A DNA stretch of 31,408 bases from a virus, in IMG/VR virus record IMGVR_UViG_3300025127_000142, positions 1 to 31,408 of that record; one strand, given 5' to 3'. Below are positions 17,701 through 25,306 of the stretch, one piece after another; the stretch's first letter is position 1, and the number at the start of each line of letters is the position of its first letter. Position numbers and translations under genes: made by a program. Below the pieces are notes generated by a model that ran no database searches, had not been told where the DNA came from, and worked only from the letters and a program-made list of their open reading frames with translations.

Positions 17701-18557
17701 ACAAAATTATCAGTAATATGGTAGATCCTGCTACTGGTAGATTCTTAGACAATCCAATAAAAGTTCTCGATGATTACTTTAAATTAGATGCTGATGGAAA
17801 AAGAGCATTTAGAGGCACTGAAGCCTATGACAAACTGTTAGCTTTATCCGATATAGCAAATCAATATCCTGATTTACGGTTAGCTTTCCGTGGAGAACTG
17901 TTACGAAGGATGAAAGATTTAGCAGGAATAGATAAAGATCAAGCTAGAGGGTTAATTTATAAAAACGTAGGTGATCGTGAGAATAGTAATTTTGATTTAG
18001 ACAAGTTAGTTAATTTTTCTTTGGCATATCGTACTACAGGGGATTTGGCTAAAGATTTAGAGTTATTCGTAGGAAAAGATTTAGCGCGAGATTACGCTAT
18101 GAATCTAAGAAACTTTACTAGACGAGTAAGAAGTTTCGCTAATAAAGGGCCTGGAAAAAAGAAAAAAGAAGGACAGCTCCAAACAATTATGGAAGGAGTG
18201 GCAGCCACAGTCACCCGTATCCGTAGAGGTGCTTTTGGATTATTATCACGAGCGGGGTATAGAACTCAATTAGTATTAGACGCACTCGGGCCGAAAGTAG
18301 CTGAAGATTTAGCAACAATATTAGCTAACCCAGCAAAATTAGACGAATTTATGAAAATTTACGATAAAAAACGATTACCGCTAGGTGACATCCCTAGAGC
18401 TATTACTCAAATAGCGATGGGACGTGAGGGTGCAGAAGAACAAGAAACGACAGAAGTTGAGCAGTTCAGACAACGCATAAGAGAAGACTTTAATCTTGAC
18501 GACACTATCGTGCCTTTTAAACGACCCCGCTCTCCTCTTGATTTAATTATTGAATAG
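14787..18557 (+). CDS. Very large putative internal virion (ejection) protein, 1256 aa
   Basis: The largest protein in the window. It starts at GTG 14787, with AAAGG at 14773-14777 as ribosome site. It is mostly helical. Hydrophobic or glycine-rich helices occur near residues 330-350 (PKLILGIGGVGLLRRG), 375-400 (GQIAGYAGVSGIGEGLGQAA) and 425-450 (GLAAIYAFGGEVVGEVALKL), which could insert in a membrane during ejection. The size resembles T7 gp16 (1318 aa), the channel-forming ejection protein. I see no lytic transglycosylase motif such as T7 gp16 carries near its N-terminus. The rest has long charged helices and a basic stretch, GPGKKKKEG, near 1130. Function inferred from size, order and helix pattern. 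Confidence 0.65.
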   Translation: MALKDRFDETALPQAIESDDYLFYTRGNVYADYVDARLAELQNAEMALKNEDTGEYFSYADIVSSAPYQTDIKFQPQGREEQYYPSPLERFLQLDFINNVTDDTVQNEFINRIREKLKQDKNYVDTEGNLDIDKLQSLGNAAQYNAFAEYVSKNVRLEGVPYDERARELSDRPLDLGTKARELASYFPATAAPLIAEGIAAAEDYLFEINEDQRKAYSARGANPDKSYLTIIREQGITLPDGTLAVDDLVRGRSLSPGSLTARELENLLSRFDKTAEVQPLDYKNPEGTDFIVTSELTGGRPKAFGNIQPLEAAFAGSPEELIDELDVFIRQETPKLILGIGGVGLLRRGIKKAAEKQAQRNAEKITEGRSSLEQRTKLGTLGQIAGYAGVSGIGEGLGQAAILYNGKYSGYQPDMAAERIWETSGLAAIYAFGGEVVGEVALKLFGKIANMFTGERIPEPILARLRAASAYIRNKSGVTLDDLAEGSPELSVETMNDFVTRQGFEVGQQLRTLGDITQDDVLQAMEFNLIQAADPDSISGGLPVDSPARGMLEAILSNQDKSLDKYYEALKRGLGPDIDFDRPQFNDLVNRIKLEGQEQRRVQFENNLIETEGALDIEQQFPGVLDPEAGGSQELGESLQNIVKGGRPSYPEYSSELMNLYRQYTDPIREKYGEVFKRTDINLETGETFATYQEPVVALPKFIGQALNDMLYANKPEGRIFGTSDKKEVEELIRTILPNREEEGISIELLANPPAFIKQKQFSIEEITRTMDDLEKMFSANPNPEVREAGAKLLDGLADARSEAYRIQYRKITGAKRTPTEAKAAQKFEDDVLSTVGGDINTIQREIQDELAEVDGRYIYSLATKEPTELGRFILDSKPSKIDGVIRVLTQTPEGLQKLQTMKQIVFNEIDQQILGDAPSAVEQARRFTRLSSRRKEQLARLFPEVELNPANFRKIEIQLKENQKSLDEVNKIISNMVDPATGRFLDNPIKVLDDYFKLDADGKRAFRGTEAYDKLLALSDIANQYPDLRLAFRGELLRRMKDLAGIDKDQARGLIYKNVGDRENSNFDLDKLVNFSLAYRTTGDLAKDLELFVGKDLARDYAMNLRNFTRRVRSFANKGPGKKKKEGQLQTIMEGVAATVTRIRRGAFGLLSRAGYRTQLVLDALGPKVAEDLATILANPAKLDEFMKIYDKKRLPLGDIPRAITQIAMGREGAEEQETTEVEQFRQRIREDFNLDDTIVPFKRPRSPLDLIIE

Positions 18558-18565
18558 TATTTGTC

Positions 18566-19918
18566 ATGCAAATTAAAATCCACCAGCCACAATTATTAGA
18601 GACGCAAGAACCCGCCCAAATGAACAACGGCGGAGATGTCGAGTTAGAAGCGTTTATGCGTAACAATCCTATGGTCGCTGAAATGATATCAAACGGCGGG
18701 GCATCTGACTCTACTGACGATAATTCTACTATCCCTTATACGAATACCGCACAACCGACAAATTTTGGGGATGCTTACGCAGTTTGGCTACAATCTAAAC
18801 CAGAAGCTCCTCCTAAAGTGCGGGGTATGGGTCAGGCTTCAAAACTAGTTAAAGCAAGAAATAAAAAATATAAACAAGACCTCGCAGCTTGGCAAGCTAG
18901 TGAACCTGATTTCGCTACTTTTACTGCTTCTCAACAACAACAACAAGAAGAACCTGCGGATCGTGGGCCGAGTCCGATGGACTCAGATAATTTTAACGAA
19001 AGGTTTGCAACTGGACAATTAACCGGCGCAGAAATACAAAGATTAATCGAAGATGGAACTTTATCAGAAGAACAAGTCCAAACTTTAATCGGTAATTATC
19101 GATTATCAGAAGATCAATTAGCGCAACTTTTTAGTCAAGGATTACTTACTGAAGACCAAATAAGACAAATTATTGGCGAAGAAGTCGACGAAACTACGGA
19201 TGCAGAAAGTTCCGCAGAAGGTATCGCAGCTGGGTTGACCGAAGAACAAATTAATGAGTTAATTGCCCAAGGTTTAGCTAACCAAGATATGACGGGGTAT
19301 GCAACTACTGAACAAGTTCAAGGGTTAGAAAATTTATTTCAAAATTATTTAACACCTGAACAATTAGAAGCGTATTTACCACAAGATCAAACGGATACGA
19401 TAACTGCCTTAGAAAAGAAAATAGCTGACCTTGAACAACAATACGGTGATGTACAATCGCAATACGAAGCTGATGCAGTAAACCAGCAAATTTCTGACGC
19501 AAAACAAGAAGTACAAAACTTTTATGCAGCGTCTGCGCCTACTGGCCCACGAACAGGGTCTACATCACAATTTGATTCGGGTACGTCGTTCCTTCCAGGA
19601 GGTAGCCCGATGGCAAACCTTATCGGTAGCCAGCGAGAAGGACAAGGCGAAGATGCATTTACATCGTATTTAAAAACATTTACGCCGAGTTATAGTGCTT
19701 ACGACGAACCGTTTAGCCCTGAAGAATATAACGAAAGAAACCAACCGTTTATGGGCGGGATGTATAATAATCCGTTTACTGGCGGTATGTCGTATAAACC
19801 TCCAGGAGATTTTAATCAAGGAGGTCAAGTTTCTAACGGTATAATGGATTTAACAAATTTCGATACAAACGTACAACCGTTTCAAAATGCTTTCCGGCCT
19901 AATGTACCAAGGAATTAA
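18566..19918 (+). CDS. Putative virion protein with LSEEQ-type helical repeats
   Basis: A 450-residue protein, Gln- and Asp/Glu-rich. Residues about 145-250 hold short repeats of 14-18 residues with core L(T/S)EEQ(I/V)xxLIxxG: QLTGAEIQRLIEDG, TLSEEQVQTLIGNY, RLSEDQLAQLFSQG, LLTEDQIRQIIGEE, GLTEEQINELIAQG. A coiled coil follows at about 273-310. The C-terminal third is Gly/Pro/Asn-rich with a DFNQGGQVSNGIMDL element. I see no strong ribosome site before ATG 18566, so the start is less certain; an in-frame ATG lies at 18620. It follows the giant internal protein by 8 bases and is probably a virion or assembly factor. Confidence 0.6.
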   Translation: MQIKIHQPQLLETQEPAQMNNGGDVELEAFMRNNPMVAEMISNGGASDSTDDNSTIPYTNTAQPTNFGDAYAVWLQSKPEAPPKVRGMGQASKLVKARNKKYKQDLAAWQASEPDFATFTASQQQQQEEPADRGPSPMDSDNFNERFATGQLTGAEIQRLIEDGTLSEEQVQTLIGNYRLSEDQLAQLFSQGLLTEDQIRQIIGEEVDETTDAESSAEGIAAGLTEEQINELIAQGLANQDMTGYATTEQVQGLENLFQNYLTPEQLEAYLPQDQTDTITALEKKIADLEQQYGDVQSQYEADAVNQQISDAKQEVQNFYAASAPTGPRTGSTSQFDSGTSFLPGGSPMANLIGSQREGQGEDAFTSYLKTFTPSYSAYDEPFSPEEYNERNQPFMGGMYNNPFTGGMSYKPPGDFNQGGQVSNGIMDLTNFDTNVQPFQNAFRPNVPRN

Positions 19919-19920
19919 AT

Positions 19921-20313
19921 ATGATACCTCCAATGAATAACCCGCCAAATCGTTTAGATCAATTACGAGCTGGCGCTAGTCCAATGCCTCCTGCCGGTAG
20001 TGCCCCTATGCCTCCTCCTCCTGCCGGTGGGAGGCCTCCTATGCCGATGCCCCCGCCTCCTGCTGCGGCTGGCCCTAAACCGCCTATGCCCCCACCCCCA
20101 ATGATGGCCGAAGAACCACCTATGGAAGATGATAGATTAGGTGAACTTATGGCTATGGAAGAAGAACCGATGATGCCCGAAGAAGAATCATTTACTACGC
20201 AAGACGTAGCTACTGGTATAGCGACTTCTGCGTTACAAATATCGGGTTCGCCTGAACAAGCTCTAATGGCTGTAGAACAAGCAGCCGATGAATTACGAGC
20301 GATGTTAGGTTAA
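19921..20313 (+). CDS. Pro/Met-rich protein with acidic middle and helical C-terminus
   Basis: A 130-residue protein. Residues 1-70 are nearly all Pro, Met, Ala and Gly (for example PPMPMPPPPAAAGPKPPMPP). Residues about 64-95 are acidic with Met (EEPPMEDDRLGELMAMEEEP). Residues about 96-130 form a normal-looking helix, ALQISGSPEQALMAVEQAAD. The proline part is probably an extended flexible linker or a ligand for other virion proteins. It is the last gene of the left operon. Its stop (TAA 20311-20313) lies inside the end of the convergent minus-strand helicase gene. Function unknown. Confidence 0.6.
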   Translation: MIPPMNNPPNRLDQLRAGASPMPPAGSAPMPPPPAGGRPPMPMPPPPAAAGPKPPMPPPPMMAEEPPMEDDRLGELMAMEEEPMMPEEESFTTQDVATGIATSALQISGSPEQALMAVEQAADELRAMLG

Positions 20314-21750
20314 CCAATCTTCCCACTTATCATCGCCTAAGACTTCTTGGGCGAGATCAAGTTTATTCCGCAGCGCCGTTACAATCTTTTCGTCTACGGT
20401 ATCTTTAGCAACAAGGTCAACATAAGTTACGTTATTCTTTTGCCCGATACGGTGCGCTCTATCTTCTGATTGTAAGCGTTTTTCTAAATCGAAATTATTC
20501 GAGTAATAAATTACGTTTTGCGCTTCGGTAAGCGTAATACCGTACCCACCTGTTTGTGTATTACCTACGAAAAACCTAAGCGGTGAATCAGGGGTTTGGA
20601 ATTGTTTAATTACACGATCTCGTTCATCAGGTGTAGTATCTCCGAAGTAAGACGCTACTGCGTCAGGGCCAAACAATCCTTGTAGTGTCTCAACGATCTC
20701 TAAAATGTTTTGGCGATAGTTCGCCCAAATAATTACTTTGCCTTGCATTTCTGCAATAACTTCGATAAGTTCGTCGATACGATTATTATTAATAGGTGTT
20801 TCTGTACCGTCGTCACTTTTAATATGACCACAGACTATTTGGTGTAGCCTGAGTAGTTGTGTAAGCACATTCGTAACGCTAACCATCTCTTGATTAGCTA
20901 GTTCAGTAATCGCTAACTCTTTTAATTCACCGTATAGTTTCTTTTGTTCGGCAGTAAGGGTTACATCCCGACGAATATAAACTTTTTCCGGCAGGTCTAG
21001 ACAGTCGCTTTTTAAAACTCTGTAAGAAAAACTATCTAATTTTTGTGATAGTTCGTCTAAGTTCCGATACCCAACGACTTGCCGTACCGTTCGACCACCG
21101 AAATAACGATTAACTACTTCACCGTAATGATTTTGGAAAGAGTAAAAAGAGGTATAGCCGAGTAGGTTTGTATCTAATACTTCTGTTTGACTGTACAGAT
21201 CTAGCGGCGATTGTGTAATTGGTGATCCAGTAAGGATACGACGGTATTTTGTATTTTTAGCTAGTTTCGTAATCGCTTTAGTACGAGAGGCTTTCGGGTT
21301 TTTGATCGTCGTAGATTCATCTACCGCGAACAATACTTGATGACCGAGAATAAAGTTTTCAGTAAATTTGACACCTTTCGGTGTGCTAAACGCTTCCACG
21401 TTAATTAAGAATATTTTGAGTTTATCTAGATCCGTGTGGAACAGTTTTACTAAATCAGCTTTTTCTTGTTTGCGTGGTGCAGGCGACCATACCGCGACAT
21501 GTGTATCTATATGGTCAGGCATATGATCTGGTATCTCTTTCGTAGACCAGTTCCGATATACGCCTTTCGGCGCTACGATAACGACAGCGTTAATTGCACC
21601 TTTACCGTACAAAATACCGATCGTATCTATTAATACTTTTGATTTACCTGTACCCATTTCCATGAACAACCCGTAATTAGGTTTGTTCCATGAACGTAAT
21701 AGTGCAGTTTTTTGGTGCGCAAACGGCTCCGTTTTGAATTCGTATTTCAA
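20305..21750 (-). CDS. SNF2-type superfamily 2 helicase / translocase
   Basis: A 481-residue SF2 ATPase, the only minus-strand gene in the window. It starts at TTG 21750 with AAAGGA (21757-21762, minus strand) six bases upstream. Visible motifs are Gln13 with PFAHQ, Walker A MGTGKS at 32-37, motif II DEST at 144-147, motif III LTGSP at 173-177, and motif VI QSEDRAHRIGQ at 427-437, which is typical of SNF2 proteins. Such phage helicases translocate on dsDNA and may help replication, recombination or clearing of bound proteins; the exact role is unknown. Its orientation separates it from the replication operon, with which it shares the divergent region 21751-22046. Its stop overlaps that of the Pro/Met-rich gene. 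Confidence 0.9.
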   Translation of the reverse strand: MKYEFKTEPFAHQKTALLRSWNKPNYGLFMEMGTGKSKVLIDTIGILYGKGAINAVVIVAPKGVYRNWSTKEIPDHMPDHIDTHVAVWSPAPRKQEKADLVKLFHTDLDKLKIFLINVEAFSTPKGVKFTENFILGHQVLFAVDESTTIKNPKASRTKAITKLAKNTKYRRILTGSPITQSPLDLYSQTEVLDTNLLGYTSFYSFQNHYGEVVNRYFGGRTVRQVVGYRNLDELSQKLDSFSYRVLKSDCLDLPEKVYIRRDVTLTAEQKKLYGELKELAITELANQEMVSVTNVLTQLLRLHQIVCGHIKSDDGTETPINNNRIDELIEVIAEMQGKVIIWANYRQNILEIVETLQGLFGPDAVASYFGDTTPDERDRVIKQFQTPDSPLRFFVGNTQTGGYGITLTEAQNVIYYSNNFDLEKRLQSEDRAHRIGQKNNVTYVDLVAKDTVDEKIVTALRNKLDLAQEVLGDDKWEDWLT

Positions 21751-21756
21751 AGCTAG

Positions 21757-21762
21757 TCCTTT
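21757..21762 (-). promoter_or_regulatory. Ribosome site that decides the TTG start of the SNF2 gene
   Basis: AAAGGA on the minus strand lies six bases before TTG 21750. No upstream ATG in frame has a comparable site. Confidence 0.6.
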
Positions 21763-22031
21763 CTAAGTTCTAATAGTAAGTATATAGAATTTAGAAAATA
21801 AATAAATTGTTCCGTTTCGTAGGACGCCTCTTAATACTTCTAATAGTTCCTATTAGTTTTCCTCTCTATGAAATCGCTAGTAAGAACAAGCACTTAACGT
21901 CGTATCTATTAGAGATATTAGTCTATTAAAACGATTTATAAATTTTTTTATAAAAAATAAAATTTCTAGGTAGCTAATAGGAAATATCCCTTTACTCTCG
22001 AAAAGGGGCTACGTTAAGGTAAACGTCTATA

Positions 22032-22037
22032 AAGGAG
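22032..22037 (+). promoter_or_regulatory. Ribosome binding site AAGGAG for the first replication-operon gene
   Basis: A strong AAGGAG lies nine bases before ATG 22047 and fixes that start. Confidence 0.7.
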
Positions 22038-22046
22038 AAATTAGAA

Positions 22047-22397
22047 ATGACAGTGTATGTAGTCCAAGAAGTTCCTGGACGCAATTTAGTCCCTGCTCAT
22101 AAGTACGGCGACTTAGAACTTTTGCTACCAGCAAAAACCAATCTTATGTTATCTACTGGCCCCGAAATTAACAGGCTCAAAAGAAAACTTATTGATTTTA
22201 ATGACGACGATTACTTACTGTTGATGGGCGACCCCGCAGCAATAGGAGTTTGTTGCGCAATAGCAGCGCAGAAAAACGGTAGGTACAGCGTTTTAAAATG
22301 GGATCGTCAGCACATGACGTACTACCCCGTAGCCTTCTCTCTTCGTGGAAGTATAAACACCGAGGATTCTGATTTAGGAGATCTACATGTCCAGTGA
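22047..22397 (+). CDS. Hypothetical early phage protein
   Basis: A 116-residue protein, first gene of the rightward operon, after a strong AAGGAG site. It has HKYGDLELLLPAKTNLML, then LKRKLIDFNDDDYLLLMGDP and AAIGVCCAIAAQKNGRYSVL. The composition is that of a small soluble alpha/beta protein with no membrane segment. Its end overlaps the next gene by 11 bases. First position in the operon would fit an early regulator or host-takeover protein, but that is only position. Family not recognised. Confidence 0.65.
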   Translation: MTVYVVQEVPGRNLVPAHKYGDLELLLPAKTNLMLSTGPEINRLKRKLIDFNDDDYLLLMGDPAAIGVCCAIAAQKNGRYSVLKWDRQHMTYYPVAFSLRGSINTEDSDLGDLHVQ

Positions 22398-22968
22398 TGA
22401 CGATACGCCTTTATCGTTCGAAGAACTTACAGGCACTGCTTCCCAAGAAGAATGGAACGAAACGACGCTCGACAGTGAGTATCGAAAGATAAGTTCTATA
22501 GCTCAACAGTTACAAAAACTGCAAGAGGAAGTTAAGGAAACAGAACTGTTATTACAGGCACAAAAAGAAGCCTTACGCATGTACGAAGAACAATCTTTAC
22601 CTGAGGCGATGCAAGCAGCTAACCTCAAAGAGATCGTACTTACTAACGGTGCGAAAATTACCGTTAACGAATTCTATAAAGGGTATATCTCGGAAAAGAA
22701 TCGTGAAGCAGCACACGCATGGCTTTTATCTAATAACCACGGCGGCATTATCAAACACGAAGTTAACTTACGTTTCGGTAAGGACGAAGGCGATAAAGCT
22801 AATGACGCTGTGCAAAGTCTCAAACAGAAAGGGTTAGACCCTGCTGTTAAAGAGAGTGTTCACCCACAGACGCTAAATGCTTTTGTGAAAGAACAAATGA
22901 CGAGCGGGAAAGACCTTCCTGCAGACCTATTCGGGATATTCGTCGGATCCCGCGCCAAAATAAAGTAG
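22387..22968 (+). CDS. Coiled-coil protein upstream of the SSB-like gene
   Basis: A 193-residue protein. The acidic N-terminus (SSDDDTPLSFEELTG) is followed by a coiled coil at about residues 36-70 (IAQQLQKLQEEVKETELLLQ). A compact C-terminal domain follows, with LTNGAKITVNEFYKGYISEK, then AHAWLLSNNHGGIIKHEV and HPQTLNAFVKEQM. It precedes the SSB-like gene by 8 bases. Related genes sit beside ssDNA-binding proteins in other marine phages as far as I recall. A replication accessory role is plausible but not shown. Confidence 0.6.
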   Translation: MSSDDDTPLSFEELTGTASQEEWNETTLDSEYRKISSIAQQLQKLQEEVKETELLLQAQKEALRMYEEQSLPEAMQAANLKEIVLTNGAKITVNEFYKGYISEKNREAAHAWLLSNNHGGIIKHEVNLRFGKDEGDKANDAVQSLKQKGLDPAVKESVHPQTLNAFVKEQMTSGKDLPADLFGIFVGSRAKIK

Positions 22969-22976
22969 AGGTACAT

Positions 22977-23765
22977 ATGGCTAGTAAGAAAGTAGCTGAG
23001 GTAGATTCCTCAGACATCATCCCTTTCGATGACGATATGTTGTCAGAGGGTACAGGTCTCGAAGAAGCAGGAGCAGATGATTACGCGATACCGTTTTTAC
23101 GGGTACTGCAATCGATGTCTCCACAACTAAAGAAAAGTGACGGTAAATATATACAAGGTGCTGAGGAGGGTAACTTGTTCAATACCGTTACCGAATCATA
23201 TTACGACGGTACGGAGGGCGTAGCGATTATCCCTTGTGCATATAAGAAAAAGTATATCGAGTGGATTCCAAGGGAAAAAGGCGGTGGCCTCGTAGACGAT
23301 AGTCATGATGCTTCTGTTTTAAAACAGTGCAAGAAAAACGATAAAGGTCGTTTAATCTGGACTAACGATAATGAGATAGCAGAAACAGCGGAATATTATT
23401 GTATTTTATTAGCTGACGAATCTGCACCTGAGCAAGTATTGCTTAGTCTTACGTCGTCTCAGTTAGGGTTTAGCCGTCGTTGGAATACGATGTTAAACAA
23501 TGCTCGGGTACAAAATGCGAAAGGCGAAACGGTTGCAGCTCCGATGTTTTCATTTATTTATAACCTGACGACGATCCCCCAATCGAACGACCAGTACAGC
23601 TGGATGGGGTTATCTGTAGAAAAGGCCCGACCCACCCCAAAACCTTTAGCGATGGCAGCTTTAGATTTTATGAAAGCAGCGCGATCGGGCGAGGTAGAAG
23701 TAAAACATGAGCAAGAAGGTGCTGTTAATACAGTTGAGGATGATGACGAAGACGTACCGTTTTAG
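22977..23765 (+). CDS. Probable single-stranded DNA-binding protein
   Basis: A 262-residue protein. The body (about 25-230) is beta-rich with conserved-looking aromatic stretches, such as DYAIPFLRVLQSMSPQLKKS, GVAIIPCAYKKKYIEWIPRE and APMFSFIYNLTTIPQSNDQY. The last ten residues, VEDDDEDVPF, are an acidic tail ending in a Pro-Phe pair. This is the same arrangement as the SSB tail of E. coli (DDDIPF), which docks replication partners. Together with its place just before primase and helicase genes, this supports a phage SSB. The core does not look like a classic OB-fold by eye, so the fold is unproven. AGAGGT lies just upstream of the start. Confidence 0.65.
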   Translation: MASKKVAEVDSSDIIPFDDDMLSEGTGLEEAGADDYAIPFLRVLQSMSPQLKKSDGKYIQGAEEGNLFNTVTESYYDGTEGVAIIPCAYKKKYIEWIPREKGGGLVDDSHDASVLKQCKKNDKGRLIWTNDNEIAETAEYYCILLADESAPEQVLLSLTSSQLGFSRRWNTMLNNARVQNAKGETVAAPMFSFIYNLTTIPQSNDQYSWMGLSVEKARPTPKPLAMAALDFMKAARSGEVEVKHEQEGAVNTVEDDDEDVPF

Positions 23766-23782
23766 TTTTACAAGGGTGAGCA

Positions 23783-25306
23783 ATGTCGATACAGGAGCAG
23801 TTTGCCGCCCGTTTCGCGGGGTTGAGACACGGTTATAGTGTCTTTACCCCGACGAAAGAAACGAGAGAAGACGGCAAAGCAAAAGGTAAGTATGTAACAA
23901 TTTCGCAAACGCTCAATCAAAAAGAATTACAAAGTATTTGGGCAGAGCATTTGAGAGGAGAAAGAAGCCTAGGAATCGTTCCGATAGACGAAAATAATAT
24001 GTGCGTTTGGGGTGCCATAGATATAGACGACTATCCTCTAGATTTAAAAGGGCTGGCAAAAAAGATAAAGAAGTTCAAGCTACCAATGGTAGTTACGCGA
24101 TCTAAAAGCGGGGGCGCTCATATATTTCTATTTGTATTCGACCCTGTCCCGTGTTCCCTTATGCAACGTAAGTTGCGACAGGTATCAGCGGCGATAGGTT
24201 TCGGACAATCAGAAGTATTTCCAAAACAAACCCAGCTTTTATTAGAGCGAGGGGATAGGGGTAGTCCGTTACAGATGCCGTACTTCGGCGGCGAGGACGC
24301 TACTAGCTACGGATTTAGCGGTTTGGGAGGGGTATTAACTCCTGAGAAATTTCTAGACTATTGTGATGACATTGTCCTTACAGAAGAAGATTTAGAAAAA
24401 CTAGAAGTTACTCCGATTATCGAAGATTCAGAATGGTTAGACCATTCGCCTCCATGTTTAGAACACCTAATAGCGCAAGGCTTTCCAAAAGGTATGCGTA
24501 ACTCTGGACTGTTTAACGTAGGCGTATTCCTGCGTAAGAAGTTCCCAGACGATTGGGAAAAACGTATAGAACAGATTAATCATAAACACTTTAACCCGCC
24601 ACTTAGTGCGCAAGAAGTGTTAGGTGTAGCCAAGCAAGTACAGAAAAAAGATTACTTTTATAAATGTAACGATCAGCCGATAGCTGGACATTGTAATAGT
24701 CCGTTATGCCGTACCCGAAAGTATGGGATAGGCGCGTCAGGAGGGACGCCGTTATTTAGTAATCTGACTAAACAAAACAGTGATCCACCTATCTGGTTCT
24801 TAGATGTAGAGGGCGGTAGGCTTGAGTTAGAAACGGAAGAGCTGTTAAACCAGACTCGGTTCCAGCGTAAATGTATGGACAGTTTAAATATTATCCCACC
24901 GAAAGTACGGGATAACGTATGGAGAACGATTATCCAACAGTTGTTAGATAACTTGACGATTATCGAAGTACCACAAGATGCGTCTACCGAAGGTCACTTT
25001 AACGAACTGTTAGAAACTTTTTGTACAGAACGCCCTGCTAGAGAACGTGACGAGTTACTACTTGGTAAACCTTGGAACGAAAATACTAGAACGTATTTTA
25101 GATTAGCAGATTTAATGGACTTCTTACACCGTAAAAACTTTAGGGATTACCCTAGAAATAAACTTACGGCGAAGCTCAAAAATATGGGAGGCGAAGCGCA
25201 CTTCTTCAATATAAAAGGGAAAGGCGTAAACGTCTGGCATATACCTGAGTTCAAAACACAAACTGAATCTCATACCCTGCCAGAATTTAACGACTCGCCG
25301 TTGTAA
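23783..25306 (+). CDS. Archaeo-eukaryotic primase of the TOTE conflict type
   Basis: A 507-residue primase-polymerase. The catalytic metal site shows as WGAIDIDD with Asp80 and Asp82. The nucleotide-binding motif SKSGGAHIFLF has His113. A third conserved part lies around LQMPYFGGEDA (about 172-182). The C-terminal portion has a zinc-type cysteine cluster, Cys295, Cys304 and Cys309, in KCNDQPIAGHCNSPLCRTRK, followed by KYGIG. This arrangement matches the AEP domain named for TOTE conflict systems and used by some phages as their replicative primase. It sits between SSB and UvrD genes and starts after a good AAGGGTGAG site. Its stop overlaps the next ATG (TAATG). Confidence 0.85.
   Translation: MSIQEQFAARFAGLRHGYSVFTPTKETREDGKAKGKYVTISQTLNQKELQSIWAEHLRGERSLGIVPIDENNMCVWGAIDIDDYPLDLKGLAKKIKKFKLPMVVTRSKSGGAHIFLFVFDPVPCSLMQRKLRQVSAAIGFGQSEVFPKQTQLLLERGDRGSPLQMPYFGGEDATSYGFSGLGGVLTPEKFLDYCDDIVLTEEDLEKLEVTPIIEDSEWLDHSPPCLEHLIAQGFPKGMRNSGLFNVGVFLRKKFPDDWEKRIEQINHKHFNPPLSAQEVLGVAKQVQKKDYFYKCNDQPIAGHCNSPLCRTRKYGIGASGGTPLFSNLTKQNSDPPIWFLDVEGGRLELETEELLNQTRFQRKCMDSLNIIPPKVRDNVWRTIIQQLLDNLTIIEVPQDASTEGHFNELLETFCTERPARERDELLLGKPWNENTRTYFRLADLMDFLHRKNFRDYPRNKLTAKLKNMGGEAHFFNIKGKGVNVWHIPEFKTQTESHTLPEFNDSPL

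Larger units (their letters stand above)
21751..22046. promoter_or_regulatory. Divergent AT-rich control region with repeated heptamers
   Basis: 296 bases between the SNF2 start (leftward) and the first replication-operon gene (rightward), with no credible gene. The 7-mer CTAATAG or its complement CTATTAG occurs at 21770-21776, 21840-21846, 21850-21856, 21906-21912 and 21974-21980. The second and third copies form a perfect inverted pair with a 3-base spacer. Other structures are an AT-only inverted repeat TTTATAA/TTATAAA (21935-21941, 21948-21954), a CCCTTT/AAAGGG stem (21988-21993, 22002-22007) and ACGTT/AACGT arms (22011-22015, 22022-22026). The region is likely to hold both divergent promoters with regulator sites, or a replication origin. 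I could not fix -35/-10 elements with confidence. Confidence 0.6.

Noticed and set aside
21935-21954. AT-only hairpin with T-run as a terminator
   Set aside because: The stem contains only A and T and would be too weak. It is more likely a melting-prone element of the control region.
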